From: Bacteroidota bacterium
GTDB taxonomy: Bacteria; Bacteroidota; Bacteroidia; AKYH767-A; OLB10
Direction: 5' to 3'
DNA: 64,000 bases
Assembly: GCA_016717725.1 (NCBI GenBank)
Contig: JADKFA010000018.1
Span: 1 to 64,000, forward strand
Shown here: piece after piece, positions 8,985-17,913 of the stretch
How positions within the stretch are numbered: position 1 is the first letter of the stretch
Layout of the letters: each line of letters opens with the position of its first letter
Notes under the pieces: generated by a model
What the model was told of the DNA's origin: nothing
Seen by the model: the letters and a program-made list of their open reading frames with translations, nothing else
The model's database searches: none
Made by a program: the position numbers and the translations under genes

Positions 8985-11900
8985 CTAAACTCTCTGCATG
9001 ATTATAATATTCTTTTGAATAAAATCGGTCGAAATTAGTTCAATTGGTTTAACAAAGGCATTAGTTGAAGGGCTACAACAAGATAGCACATTTACATTTA
9101 TTGTTTGAGGAGGTAATGAACATTGATCATCTGTAATTGTTAATGTAAAAATGGCAACCCCGGGTGTAGTAAGATTACTAATTTGTATACTTTCACTTGT
9201 AGAATTATTTGACCAAAGATAAGTAGCAACTGTATTTGGATCGGCGTCCAAGAGACTATAATTTGGATTTAAATTAATGGTAGTACTAGAACAAATAGTA
9301 ATATCATCCCCTAAAGTAAAAGGATGAACTGGAACAACTATTTCCACTTCAGCACTTTTCCAACATTGCCCGTCGGTAACATAAATTCCGTACGTGGTTG
9401 TACGTTCTGGTTCTACATCGATACTCCAACACATGGGGGAGGGAGAGTTTGAACAATCATTAGATACCACTCCTGAATCTGGTGTCCACAGAAATGAATA
9501 ATCCTCTATATTGGATCCGCCATTACCCGCATTAAAACTTGCTTCAAGTGTGATTGCTGTTCCTCCGGGACAAAAATCAGTAGATGTAGCATTCAATACT
9601 AAATTAGAAATATCCTGATGAACGGTAATACTTATTGGATCACATGCTGAACAAGGGGTAATTGTAAAAACTTGAGAAGGATTTACGTTTCCAGCTAAAA
9701 TTGGATAAATCCAACGATTCCCTATAACTTCTGGTTGACCAATTGTTAAAGAACAACCATTGCAGATTGGAGAATCATTGGTCAAAGTTTCATTGCTTTC
9801 AATTACAAGTGTAGTAGTACTTCCGCTGCAAATTTCATTATCTGTTAATCGTACATTTCTGACAGGATTATTACTTGCATCTTGATCAATAATAAGCAAA
9901 GCGAATGGGGGTATTTTTATCGCACTCGATGGGAAACCAATCCATGGATTATCATTAATTTCTAAATCTTCATATGTTTGCATGCCAGAAACAGGACCAT
10001 CACCAAGAATTACTCTAGATTGGTTATACGCGCTTATAACTGTTGCATTTAAATTAAACGAAGTCTGATTTGGATAAATACCTGTAGTTAAGATATTATA
10101 TGGATTACCAGACAAGTTTAAAACAATTGTTTTTAAAAAGCCATTGGAATCTTCAAAAGTCCAACCATAAACTTCATCATAATTATTATTCAATCCTAAA
10201 GGACCTGCACCAGAAAAATCGAGGGGCGTTGCTTTTGTAGCATGACGAATTACCGCGGCTACTCCATCAAGCGCAGTACCTAAAGCAGATTTTTCTGCTA
10301 TTCGAGTTGGTTTTCCTGAATAATCTCCATGACATGTAACCTCGTCAAAAGCATCAATAGATTCAAATACATTCCCAAATTTTGCACCGGAAAGCATTGT
10401 ATGGGAAATTATTTTAGTAATCTCGGGTGTCTCTAAATATTTTAAAGTAAGTGATGCAACTATTAAACCATGTGCCCAAGTGCCAGTCCGTTTGTCGTTA
10501 TCGTCATCCAGATTGAACTCAGTTATCCAAATTTTCTTAGGGTTGTGGGTAGCGTTAAATTGTTGAATTTTCAAAAACTCCTTATCTTGTAAGTTTGAAA
10601 TATGTTCAAATGATTGTAGTAAAAAGTTTTCTATACCACTTGCTGTTAAATTTCCATTGCAAGCAGTGTTGGCTGGAGGTATGCTAATATAATCATGCAG
10701 TGTTATTGCATCTACATTATTAGCTACTTTTAACCTTTCCAATACTTGATTTAACCATTCTCTTCTTCTTCCAGGACTACTATCATCAGCTATTGCTCCT
10801 ACTACTGCAATTTCAGCATTTTGAAATACAGGAATATCATTTATATCATTCGCCCATAATAAAGCTTTGTCCATGTAATCATTTACAGAAGGAAATATTT
10901 CTTTGTAGAATTCATCATTTAAATAAAATTCATTGCCAAGTTCAATATAATTCAAAGAAATATTATTTTCATTGATACTATAGCATGAAGCTAACTCATG
11001 ATGAAAAGTAGAAGTGAGCAAATTCATTGCAAGTATAGGTCGTCCAGCTATCTTTTCAAGGTTAACTTTTATAAATTCATAGCCGTTTCCTTCTCGTTTC
11101 ATAGGTCTTACATAGTTTGGCTTATCATAAAACCAGTTAAAGGGCAAATCTCGCTCTACTAAAGGATAGTTATAACGCCAATCTGAATAATTACTTAAAG
11201 TCCCAGCGGGAACACGTATTAAAGTGACTTGTTTATCACTTACAAACTTCTTTGTGTGTGAGTTATCCCAATCATATATTTTTTTCCATGATTGAAGTGG
11301 TTCACCGGTAGCATCGGATTCGATTGTGTTATTCCCATTGTATCCGAAAAGATCTTCTGGCATTGCTCTTTCCTTAGCATTAATTAAAGTTGGAACTAAT
11401 GTAATAATCGGTTGATCTTTTGCTAAAGTGATTTTTGAATAATTTGAAATTGCTGATAGGCTCCATAACGATCCGTAATAAGCACTTCCACTAATTGAAG
11501 ATCGACCTTTATCAATCCATTTTATACCATTCCACGAAGCAACTGCTAGCCCTACTGTATCAAAGACACCACAACCTAAACTATCCCAAAACAATCTTAC
11601 GCTAACATTAGAAGTACCCGTTACTCTTTTTAAATCCCAATATTGGCAAGTTGAAATATAAGTTAGGGTTGTATCTGAACTATCACTTTCATTATGAAAT
11701 TCATTCTTATAAATAACACTAAAGGCATCAGTACTATTTGATGGTGCTGAGATTTCCAAAGGGTAGTGATGCCCATTATCCCCCACCGGAAAAACAAAAG
11801 CCGTATTCCCAATTTTCTTTACCGATCCATCCACAAAGCTGAGGTTACTTGCACCGGAAGTGGTGGCAGTTGCCTTCAAGGTGAGAAGCGAGTCCGTGTA

Positions 11901-13232
11901 AAGGATGCCGCTTTCAAATGTAATCGCCGAATCGATGAATACCTGCTGATTCAATTGAACTGCTCCGGAAGTTTTACTTATTTCCAATTTGCAAAAAAGA
12001 TAGGGGTCAGTTCCGTCTAAGGCTTGGTTATTTTGGCCCGACAAAATGACTTTTCCGTTGTTGGTGTTAAAATAAATTTCGCTGCTGTTTATGGATGCAT
12101 CTCCTTCAAACCATGTGTTGCCTGTGTAGGCCATTTGTATTTCATTGCTTTCCGGAACAAATATCACATTGTTATAAAAATGATCTCCTGTAATGTTCGC
12201 AAAGCGGAAGGCACTGTTGCCATCCTGATTGTCCAGCGTGACATTTCCGTAAAAAGCATTACCGCCGTAGCAATGACTATTCGAGGATGTTCGTATTTTG
12301 GTAAACGCGACATCACCTGTAAAAATCGAATTTTTCAAGAGTATGGAAGGTGCGGTAACTGTAACATCACCGTTAAAAGTACAGGAATCTATATTGATCA
12401 CCAGCCCATCGTCTCCGATTAATTCATTCCCCTCCTGACTGCTTTGGTATATGCCCTTAAAGGTGATAATTCCATCGGTGAGTCCTCCTTCACCTGTTAC
12501 CAGCGCCGCTTTGTCCAATAATTGAACGGAATGTGTGGCATTACCAATCGTCATTGAGGAACTTATTCCAGTGCATGTCAGCGAGACCAAATCATAAAAA
12601 ACAGAAGCGCTACCATAGGAGATTTCCAGCGGCTGTTTGGAAGTATTTATAAATTCAACCCGGCTGTTGAAGGTATCCGGCAAAGCCTGCCCAAGTCGTA
12701 GAATAGAATTGGCGCTTTTTTTTATAAGTGTTGGAGCATTGAAAACACATCCCCCATCCCCATAACCATTAGAGGTGCCGTTATGCTCAAAACTCCCTTC
12801 TCCATCAAACACTCCACCGCTGAGCTCTAATTGTGCGGTGATGCAATCAATGGTACAATCAGTATTCGTTCCATCGAAGGTGACGAAATTGCCTCTGAGT
12901 TTTAATGTTCCGTTATAAATTTTACCTCCTGTGAGTGTAGCCGTATGGGTAACTTCCAACTCATAGCCGCCGATATTTATGGACCTGCCGCTGATAGTTA
13001 ACTTATATATAGAAGTGTTAGCCGCAATAAGTATGGTATCGCTCCCACTCCCGATATTGACCGTATCGTTAGTGGAAGGTACTACACCGCCTGACCAGTT
13101 GGAAGCTGTCCCCCATTGGTTATTGGTAGCACCGTTCCAAGTGTAATTACCGGCTTCTGAAATTAAATTCATCGAAAGCAAGAGTACGGTTAAACAAAAC
13201 CGAAATAATAAATTGTAGTGGGTTGTTTTCAT
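8985..13232 (-). CDS. Giant secreted protein with glycoside-hydrolase-like domain, N-terminal part of a frameshifted gene
   Basis: The 1415-residue frame has a signal peptide (residues 1 to about 28). A beta-strand-rich adhesin-like region starting NYTWNGATNNQWG runs to about residue 610. A domain of roughly 450 residues resembles clan GH-A (beta/alpha)8 glycosidases. It has IELGNEFYLND with Glu768 as candidate acid/base and KIWITEFNLDD with Glu905 as candidate nucleophile, followed by a beta-sandwich-like section ending PPFALLIIDQD. From about residue 1110 there are PKD- or Ig-like modules with paired cysteines. There is no sorting domain; the frame ends QNIIIMQRV-type sequence then TAG at 8985. 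Restoring one T in the ttt run near 8987-8990 would join it to the next frame. The substrate is unknown, and the glycosidase call rests on motif spacing. Confidence 0.75.
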   Translation of the reverse strand: MKTTHYNLLFRFCLTVLLLSMNLISEAGNYTWNGATNNQWGTASNWSGGVVPSTNDTVNIGSGSDTILIAANTSIYKLTISGRSINIGGYELEVTHTATLTGGKIYNGTLKLRGNFVTFDGTNTDCTIDCITAQLELSGGVFDGEGSFEHNGTSNGYGDGGCVFNAPTLIKKSANSILRLGQALPDTFNSRVEFINTSKQPLEISYGSASVFYDLVSLTCTGISSSMTIGNATHSVQLLDKAALVTGEGGLTDGIITFKGIYQSSQEGNELIGDDGLVINIDSCTFNGDVTVTAPSILLKNSIFTGDVAFTKIRTSSNSHCYGGNAFYGNVTLDNQDGNSAFRFANITGDHFYNNVIFVPESNEIQMAYTGNTWFEGDASINSSEIYFNTNNGKVILSGQNNQALDGTDPYLFCKLEISKTSGAVQLNQQVFIDSAITFESGILYTDSLLTLKATATTSGASNLSFVDGSVKKIGNTAFVFPVGDNGHHYPLEISAPSNSTDAFSVIYKNEFHNESDSSDTTLTYISTCQYWDLKRVTGTSNVSVRLFWDSLGCGVFDTVGLAVASWNGIKWIDKGRSSISGSAYYGSLWSLSAISNYSKITLAKDQPIITLVPTLINAKERAMPEDLFGYNGNNTIESDATGEPLQSWKKIYDWDNSHTKKFVSDKQVTLIRVPAGTLSNYSDWRYNYPLVERDLPFNWFYDKPNYVRPMKREGNGYEFIKVNLEKIAGRPILAMNLLTSTFHHELASCYSINENNISLNYIELGNEFYLNDEFYKEIFPSVNDYMDKALLWANDINDIPVFQNAEIAVVGAIADDSSPGRRREWLNQVLERLKVANNVDAITLHDYISIPPANTACNGNLTASGIENFLLQSFEHISNLQDKEFLKIQQFNATHNPKKIWITEFNLDDDNDKRTGTWAHGLIVASLTLKYLETPEITKIISHTMLSGAKFGNVFESIDAFDEVTCHGDYSGKPTRIAEKSALGTALDGVAAVIRHATKATPLDFSGAGPLGLNNNYDEVYGWTFEDSNGFLKTIVLNLSGNPYNILTTGIYPNQTSFNLNATVISAYNQSRVILGDGPVSGMQTYEDLEINDNPWIGFPSSAIKIPPFALLIIDQDASNNPVRNVRLTDNEICSGSTTTLVIESNETLTNDSPICNGCSLTIGQPEVIGNRWIYPILAGNVNPSQVFTITPCSACDPISITVHQDISNLVLNATSTDFCPGGTAITLEASFNAGNGGSNIEDYSFLWTPDSGVVSNDCSNSPSPMCWSIDVEPERTTTYGIYVTDGQCWKSAEVEIVVPVHPFTLGDDITICSSTTINLNPNYSLLDADPNTVATYLWSNNSTSESIQISNLTTPGVAIFTLTITDDQCSLPPQTINVNVLSCCSPSTNAFVKPIELISTDFIQKNIIIMQRV

Positions 13233-13314
13233 AGTAAAATCAGGAATAAGAATGTATTAAATTACAGGAATTGCAAACAATAATTCACCTTTATAAAAGG
13301 CAATAGAACTCAAA

Positions 13315-13722
13315 CTAATTCGTCACAAAAGCGAATACATCGCTCCAAACCCCATTACTTTTCACACGAACACTTCCAAATTGAACATCGCTGTAATCAA
13401 ATTCACCCAATGCAAGGTTCAATTTAGTTCCCACACGATTCCAGGTGCAACCTGTAGGTAAACTTGTGGTTTGATCATAAACAAAACTATAATCAAACAA
13501 ATTAAAAACACCATCACTACTTCCGAGTTTAATCTCGATAAACTCCACCTGATTGGTGTCAGCCAACGTGACAAACATTGTCCCCATCACTTTATTATTG
13601 ACGGGTGCGGAAGTGATAACATAAGCGTCAAAATTGGATTGAGCTTTCAGAGGTATTCCTGAAAAAAGAATAAAGAGTAAGAGGAGTGTCTTTCTTCGTA
13701 AAACAATCAGATATTTATCCAT
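13315..13722 (-). CDS. Small secreted protein of unknown function
   Basis: The 135-residue product has a signal peptide (hydrophobic LLLLFILFSGIPLKAQ) and a mature part of about 105 residues that looks all-beta. Features include NNKVMGTMFVTLADTNQVEFIEIKLG split across two strands and a single Cys in PTGCTWNRVG. No sorting domain or lipobox is seen. It lies about 80 nt upstream of the giant glycosidase-like gene on the same strand and may be co-transcribed with it. I do not recognise the family. Its position suggests a partner of the surface protein, but that is inference only. Confidence 0.65.
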   Translation of the reverse strand: MDKYLIVLRRKTLLLLFILFSGIPLKAQSNFDAYVITSAPVNNKVMGTMFVTLADTNQVEFIEIKLGSSDGVFNLFDYSFVYDQTTSLPTGCTWNRVGTKLNLALGEFDYSDVQFGSVRVKSNGVWSDVFAFVTN

Positions 13723-14038
13723 AAAAATTAGATTTGGTTCAACGAATGTAAAAAAGATTTTCGGAAATGCATGGGGTTGGGTGAAAAAAGTTGAAATGAT
13801 AACACAAAATAAACATTAGTTGGTGCAAAATAGTTTTTAGGCGTGAATCAAATTTGACTTCGCAGCAGTAGCAAGCTGCAAGCTACAATTTATTGAATAA
13901 GTTCAGTATTTTACCTTCATCGCGAAGCCTTTCTAGTAAACCTGTCTCCCGAGTGGAAAGATCAATCACTATCTAATTATTCATCTTCAAATTTTCAAAT
14001 CGTCTTATTTTCAAATTAAACATTCGTATTTTCGCATC
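13723..14038. other. 316-nt intergenic region between divergent genes
   Basis: AT-rich and non-coding. It contains a low-complexity segment at about 13866-13890 (gtagc, aagctgc, aagctac) with GTAGC...GCTAC ends that could form a weak hairpin, and the tadA promoter candidate at its right end. I see nothing else. Confidence 0.6.
14027..14034 (+). promoter_or_regulatory. Candidate -7 box for tadA
   Basis: TATTTTCG, one base from TAnnTTTG, lies 4 nt before the tadA ATG. It would give an almost leaderless transcript. Weak on its own, but the same placement recurs at trpS, the 52.7-kb nuclease gene and the acyltransferase gene. Confidence 0.35.
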
Positions 14039-14482
14039 ATGATTCTCGGAGACGAATATTTCATGCGTGCCGCATTGGCCGAAGCAAAGGAAGCATTACT
14101 TCAAGACGAAGTTCCCATTGGAGCAGTGATTGTTGCGAACGGACAAATCATCGCACGAGGACATAACATGGTTGAAAAATTAAATGATGTAACCGCACAT
14201 GCCGAGATGATGGCGTTTACAGCTGCTGCCGAAAATTTAGGAGGAAAGTATTTAAAGGATTGTACATTGTACGTTACACTCGAGCCCTGCATCATGTGTG
14301 CAGGTGCTTCTTTTTGGACACAAATCACTCGAATTGTTTACGGTGCTTCCGATGAGAAACGTGGTTTTTTACAATTTTCATCTGCAAAAAAAATACTCCA
14401 TCCTACAACTGAAGTGCAAGGTGGAGTACTGGAATCCGAATGCTCGGAATTATTGAAGTCGTATTTTAAATCGAAGCGTTAA
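14039..14482 (+). CDS. tadA: tRNA-specific adenosine-34 deaminase
   Basis: TadA converts A34 to inosine in the tRNA-Arg(ACG) anticodon. The 147-residue product has the full cytidine/adenosine deaminase zinc site: HAE at 54-56 (His ligand and catalytic Glu) and PCIMC at 83-87 (two Cys ligands). Length and motif spacing fit TadA rather than guanine deaminase or RibD. The ATG at 14039 follows a -7-like box. It is convergent with the response-regulator gene on its right, with 46 nt between and no clear hairpin. Confidence 0.93.
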   Translation: MILGDEYFMRAALAEAKEALLQDEVPIGAVIVANGQIIARGHNMVEKLNDVTAHAEMMAFTAAAENLGGKYLKDCTLYVTLEPCIMCAGASFWTQITRIVYGASDEKRGFLQFSSAKKILHPTTEVQGGVLESECSELLKSYFKSKR

Positions 14483-14528
14483 CACTGATTAAATATAGTT
14501 TTTCATCAGCCCAAAAGGTAAAGGATAA

Positions 14529-14969
14529 TTAAACGTTAATCGCTTGAAGTACTTGCATGGTTAATGGCTTGTTTAAGAATTTGCGCACATACGGATTTTT
14601 GTTTGCACGATTCAAATCCTTGAAACTTTCAGAGGTAGAAAGCATCACCACTTTGATTTGCATGCGTTGGTCTTCCGGAAGTTTTTCAAAGGCTTCCAGA
14701 AATTGAAATCCATCCATTTGTGGCATCATGATATCTAAAAAGATAACATCAGGCCATTTGTCTTTGGATGTTGTCTTTAAAAAATCCATCGCCTCGGTGG
14801 CTTCTTGATAGATAATTACGTTCTCTGCAAATTCGTTTGTCTCGATGAGTTTTTTATTGATGAAATTGTCTAAGGAATTATCATCAATCAACATAGCTGT
14901 TGTGTACTTTGCCTTCCCGCTCTTCGTTTTCTTCGACGCACTTTCGTTTGTCATTGTCTGACTGCTCAT
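14529..14969 (-). CDS. Single-domain response regulator
   Basis: The 146-residue protein has a basic, Ser/Lys-rich N-terminal tail of about 24 residues and then one receiver domain with no output domain. The acidic pair is Asp29-Asp30 (MLIDDNSLD), the phosphorylated residue is Asp79 (VIFLDIMMPQMDG), and the conserved Thr/Ser and Lys lie in VVMLSTSE and FLNKPL. Such stand-alone receivers usually pass phosphate between a histidine kinase and another protein, or bind a target directly. No kinase gene is adjacent, so the partner is not known. It is read divergently from the rightward genes beyond 15.7 kb. Confidence 0.9.
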   Translation of the reverse strand: MSSQTMTNESASKKTKSGKAKYTTAMLIDDNSLDNFINKKLIETNEFAENVIIYQEATEAMDFLKTTSKDKWPDVIFLDIMMPQMDGFQFLEAFEKLPEDQRMQIKVVMLSTSESFKDLNRANKNPYVRKFLNKPLTMQVLQAINV

Positions 14970-15250
14970 AGTTTAAATTGGCTACTTTGTAATTTGTTTT
15001 GTTTAGTGGTTTAAGTGTATGGAAGGTTTCTAAAGGTTTAAAACGGATTCCTTGAGCAGTGGTTATCTGAAAAATGCAATTCCCTTACATCCATCTTGCA
15101 AAATGGCTTACAAATCTTACATCAGCCTAGCAAAATCCTTTGTTTTCAAAGTAAAACCATCTGCCAACATTTGAATGGAAATCTATAAAATAGGAACAGT
15201 CGGCCCTAGGCCAACTGCTCCATCCAAACCAACCAACAGCCTAACAGGGG

Positions 15251-15601
15251 TTAACCTGCCATCCGAAGCTTTTGTTGAACCACTTCCGGAACCATGCTTT
15301 CTACATGGTAACCGTAGAGGCCAATATATCCTGCTTCTGGGAAGGGGACCATATCAAACCAGATATTTAATCCGCTGAAAGCCACCTTACACCCGCTAGG
15401 ATTTGTATCTTGTAGAGATCTAGTAATCTCGGGGTATGCATTGAGCACATTGTCGGGAATTTTACTTCCTTTTCGAACTTTCCACTCGCTAAGTAGAGGG
15501 AGGGCCGTTAAATTAGAATCCAATAATCGCATGTCATATCCTATGCGTATTACTGGAAAGGCATCCTGCATGTCATTTGTTGATTTGTTTTCTTTTTTCA
15601 T
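15251..15601 (-). CDS. Small PAS-like protein
   Basis: I prefer the ATG at 15601 (MKKENKSTND, 116 residues); the frame is open to 15637. The sequence has a PAS-like pattern: an N-terminal strand pair with FPVIRIGYDMRLLDSN and LTALPLLSEW, a helix region around NAYPEITRSL, and C-terminal strands GCKVAFSGLNIWFDMVPFPE and YIGLYGYHVES. It would be a single sensory or protein-binding domain without an output module. It lies 281 nt from the response-regulator gene on the same strand, so the two may act in the same signalling route; that is inference. The 14970-15250 gap holds only a short ggccctaggcca palindrome. Confidence 0.6.
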   Translation of the reverse strand: MKKENKSTNDMQDAFPVIRIGYDMRLLDSNLTALPLLSEWKVRKGSKIPDNVLNAYPEITRSLQDTNPSGCKVAFSGLNIWFDMVPFPEAGYIGLYGYHVESMVPEVVQQKLRMAG

Positions 15602-15706
15602 TTTGTTGTGAATGATTACTCCACAATGATACCCCAAAGGTTACGCCCTATTGATGAATTTTACATAAAAACTTACAATGGGTTATGTGAATCGCTTGGG
15701 CCTTCG

Positions 15707-15714
15707 TACCTTTG
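15707..15714 (+). promoter_or_regulatory. Candidate -7 box for the bacilliredoxin gene
   Basis: TACCTTTG is an exact match to TAnnTTTG, 25 nt upstream of the ATG at 15740. No clear -33 TTTG is seen at the ideal distance. Confidence 0.5.
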
Positions 15715-15739
15715 TGGCTGATTTAAAAAAGATAATAAA

Positions 15740-16171
15740 ATGCCATATCCAGAACAATTATGCGCTCCTATGCGCAATGAACTCACTAGCATTGGATTCG
15801 TTGAATTGAAAGATGCTCAGTCAGTAGATACATTGCTCCCTACTTCTAAAGGTGTTTCGCTGGTGGTGATGAATTCCGTATGCGGTTGTGCAGCCGGTGC
15901 AGCACGTCCAGGTGTACGTCTGTCATTAGCAAATGCAGAGGTAAAACCCGATCAATTATTCTGTGTTTTCGCAGGTCAAGATGTAGAAGCTACTGCACAG
16001 GTTCGCAAGTACTTAGCTCCTTTTCCTCCCTCTTCTCCCTGTATTGCTTTGTTTAAAGATGGTAAACTAGTGCATATGGTTGAACGTCACCATATTGAAG
16101 GACATTCAGCCGAAATGATTGCTGAGAATCTTATAGCTTCATTTGATGAGTTTTGTAGTGTAAAAGCGTAA
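15740..16171 (+). CDS. Bacilliredoxin, BrxA/BrxB (YphP/YqiW) family
   Basis: Bacilliredoxins remove mixed disulfides from protein thiols and are part of low-molecular-weight thiol redox control in the cytoplasm. The 143-residue product has the family's CGC active site at residues 48-50 (VVMNSVCGCAAGAARPG) and the usual length. The start MPYPEQLCAPMRNEL is typical of the family. It is a single-gene unit with its own promoter candidate and a strong terminator at 16192-16221. Which low-molecular-weight thiol the organism uses cannot be read here. Confidence 0.92.
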   Translation: MPYPEQLCAPMRNELTSIGFVELKDAQSVDTLLPTSKGVSLVVMNSVCGCAAGAARPGVRLSLANAEVKPDQLFCVFAGQDVEATAQVRKYLAPFPPSSPCIALFKDGKLVHMVERHHIEGHSAEMIAENLIASFDEFCSVKA

Positions 16172-16191
16172 ACCAATCCTCAAAATCTTAC

Positions 16192-16221
16192 AAAAAGACG
16201 ATCCATTTAGGTCGTCTTTTT
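16192..16221. terminator. Bidirectional intrinsic terminator
   Basis: AAAAAGACGA and TCGTCTTTTT form a perfect 10-bp stem around a 10-nt loop, with A and T runs at the ends. It lies between convergent genes and can serve both the bacilliredoxin gene and the acyltransferase gene. Confidence 0.85.
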
Positions 16222-16274
16222 CACTCGATTTAGATGGATGTTTTGATAAATATGAGATTTGGTTTAGCTAGAAA

Positions 16275-17054
16275 TCACTCACACTCCATCATTTTTTTTG
16301 AGAAGGGACATCGTCCTTCTTTCTGCAATGTCCCATAAATTAAATCTTTTACTTGATCACGGAGTGCGTTTGCATCATTTTCAGTTAATCCAACGGTTGA
16401 AATAGGAGGGTGGATCACGATTCTTGATATTCCAGGTCGTAATAAAAGTTTATGTCCTTTTCTGTCGGGGAAGATGCACCAATTGTCGAGGAAGGTAATG
16501 GGAACAATGGGCACCTGCATTTCTATAGCTAGCTTAAATGCACCGTTTTTGAAAGGTCCTAATTCAGGAGAGCAATCTGGAATGGTTGCCTCGGGGAAAA
16601 TAGCCAAGCTGATCCCTTTCTGTAAATCTTTTCGAGCTCTCTTATAGGCCTTATGCGAATCTTTGATGCTACTTCGATCTACTGAAATATTCATGTTCTT
16701 GAAAAATATTTTGAAGAGCGGAACATTTCTTAGCTCTGCCTTGCCCATAAAATGAAAGTAATTTGGAAAGGCAATATTCGCAGTAAGAATATCGAGGTAA
16801 GAACTGTGATTAGGAGTAAGTATATACGCTTGCTTTGGATCAATCTTCCCCTCTTTGCGAATCGTGTAAAAAATTCCTGTAGAGAAAAGAATGCAATGCG
16901 CCCATACTTTTTTCAATCGGAATGCATACTTAAACCACTCTTCCCGACTCAATAAAATAAGAAAGATGGGGTATAATGGAAGGAAAATCAAGAGTCCGCT
17001 TAAGAAGAACCATCCACACCAGATTCTCCGTAAAAGGAATGAGATATTTTTCAC
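16275..17054 (-). CDS. plsC: 1-acyl-sn-glycerol-3-phosphate acyltransferase
   Basis: This enzyme adds the second acyl chain to lysophosphatidic acid to make phosphatidic acid at the inner membrane. The 259-residue product has N-terminal hydrophobic segments (about residues 10-37), the HX4D catalytic motif in NHSSYLD (His83, Asp88), a substrate-binding FPEAT (153-157), and VPIVPITFLDN near the C-terminal third. Length is normal for PlsC. The ATG at 17054 is preceded after 4 nt by a TATCTTTG box on the same strand. It is divergent from the PAP2 gene, which acts on related lipid phosphates. Other glycerolipid acyltransferases of the same fold cannot be fully excluded. Confidence 0.88.
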   Translation of the reverse strand: MKNISFLLRRIWCGWFFLSGLLIFLPLYPIFLILLSREEWFKYAFRLKKVWAHCILFSTGIFYTIRKEGKIDPKQAYILTPNHSSYLDILTANIAFPNYFHFMGKAELRNVPLFKIFFKNMNISVDRSSIKDSHKAYKRARKDLQKGISLAIFPEATIPDCSPELGPFKNGAFKLAIEMQVPIVPITFLDNWCIFPDRKGHKLLLRPGISRIVIHPPISTVGLTENDANALRDQVKDLIYGTLQKEGRCPFSKKMMECE

Positions 17055-17058
17055 TGTG

Positions 17059-17066
17059 CAAAGATA
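17059..17066 (-). promoter_or_regulatory. Candidate -7 box for plsC
   Basis: TATCTTTG on the minus strand is an exact TAnnTTTG match, 4 nt from the ATG at 17054. It predicts a leaderless or near-leaderless transcript. Confidence 0.45.
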
Positions 17067-17095
17067 CCAAAGTATTCTTCTTTTATTTTCACACC

Positions 17096-17890
17096 ATGGT
17101 TCGGCTCTTCATAAAGCGTGGTTATAGTGGATGGGTTGCTTGGCTCCTGTCATTCACAAGAAGTGAAAGAGCAGTGCTTTGGGAAAGGAAATACCCTAAA
17201 ATTTTTCGCTTTGTTATTTTGCGTTTTGATCCTCAGCATTTTCGGGGATTGCCGTTGTCGTTTCTACTAGTTGGATTTCTTTTAAATGCCTTTATTTTAT
17301 CGAATGTTGCCGAGGAACTTTTAGAGCTTTCTCGACTTTCGGTCATTGATAAAGCATTGGCAAATTATTTTTTTACGCATAGGAATGAACAAGTTGCGCA
17401 TGGAGTTTATTTTTTCACGCAAGTAGGGAGTTTTCCAAGTGTTGCCAGTGTCATGTTGATTTTTGCTGGATTAATGTTATGGAAAAAACGTTATCATGCT
17501 TTGATTTCATCGTTTGCAGCGTTGTTGGCGAGTACATTGACTGCCTATGCCGGTAAATGGTATTATCAACTTCCCCGACCTCAAGGCTTGGCTTGGTACG
17601 ATGAGTTTTCTTATTCATTCCCCAGTGGACATGCTACCGTATCCATGGCTTTTTATGGCTTTTTATTTTATCTCCTGTTGATGTATGTAAACTCGGCTCG
17701 AATGAGGTATTTCATTTTTTGCCTCTCAATAATTTTTATTTTGGGGATGGGTTTTTCAAGAATCTATTTATGCGTTCATTACTTGAGTGATGTGCTCGGA
17801 GGATTTGCCATTGGATTTGTTTGGTTGATTTTTTCAATCGCCATACTCAGTTGGTTGGATTTTAGAAAGGAAATCGCCATTAAAAACTGA
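17096..17890 (+). CDS. PAP2 family membrane phosphatase
   Basis: The three PAP2 (type 2 phosphatidic acid phosphatase) motifs are intact: KWYYQLPRP, SFPSGHA and SRIYLCVHYLSD. About six hydrophobic segments surround them, so this is an inner-membrane enzyme acting on a lipid phosphate or undecaprenyl pyrophosphate. I start it at the ATG at 17096 (264 residues); the longer frame to 16976 would overlap the divergent plsC gene and adds a basic, non-conserved stretch. The N-terminal ~45 residues are basic and precede the first membrane segment. It is followed by trpS after 23 nt. The exact substrate (phosphatidate, phosphatidylglycerophosphate or C55-PP) cannot be told. Confidence 0.88.
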   Translation: MVRLFIKRGYSGWVAWLLSFTRSERAVLWERKYPKIFRFVILRFDPQHFRGLPLSFLLVGFLLNAFILSNVAEELLELSRLSVIDKALANYFFTHRNEQVAHGVYFFTQVGSFPSVASVMLIFAGLMLWKKRYHALISSFAALLASTLTAYAGKWYYQLPRPQGLAWYDEFSYSFPSGHATVSMAFYGFLFYLLLMYVNSARMRYFIFCLSIIFILGMGFSRIYLCVHYLSDVLGGFAIGFVWLIFSIAILSWLDFRKEIAIKN

Positions 17891-17898
17891 GAATCGCT

Positions 17899-17906
17899 TA
17901 TCTTCG
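17899..17906 (+). promoter_or_regulatory. Candidate -7 box for trpS
   Basis: TATCTTCG, one base off TAnnTTTG, lies 7 nt before the trpS ATG, just after the PAP2 stop codon. The same TATCTTCG variant occurs upstream of the aminotransferase gene at 31524-31531. Confidence 0.35.
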
Positions 17907-17913
17907 CAGTCTT

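Noticed and set aside
12024..12422. 132-codon plus-strand frame opposite the giant secreted protein
   Set aside because: It is a shadow of the minus-strand coding sequence, with no recognisable domain or start context.
15175..15378. Plus-strand 67-codon frame
   Set aside because: It overlaps the PAS-like gene on the other strand and covers a simple Pro/Thr-rich intergenic stretch.
16976..17095. N-terminal extension of the PAP2 phosphatase
   Set aside because: It would overlap the divergent plsC gene by 79 nt and adds a basic stretch not expected in the family; ATG 17096 is better.
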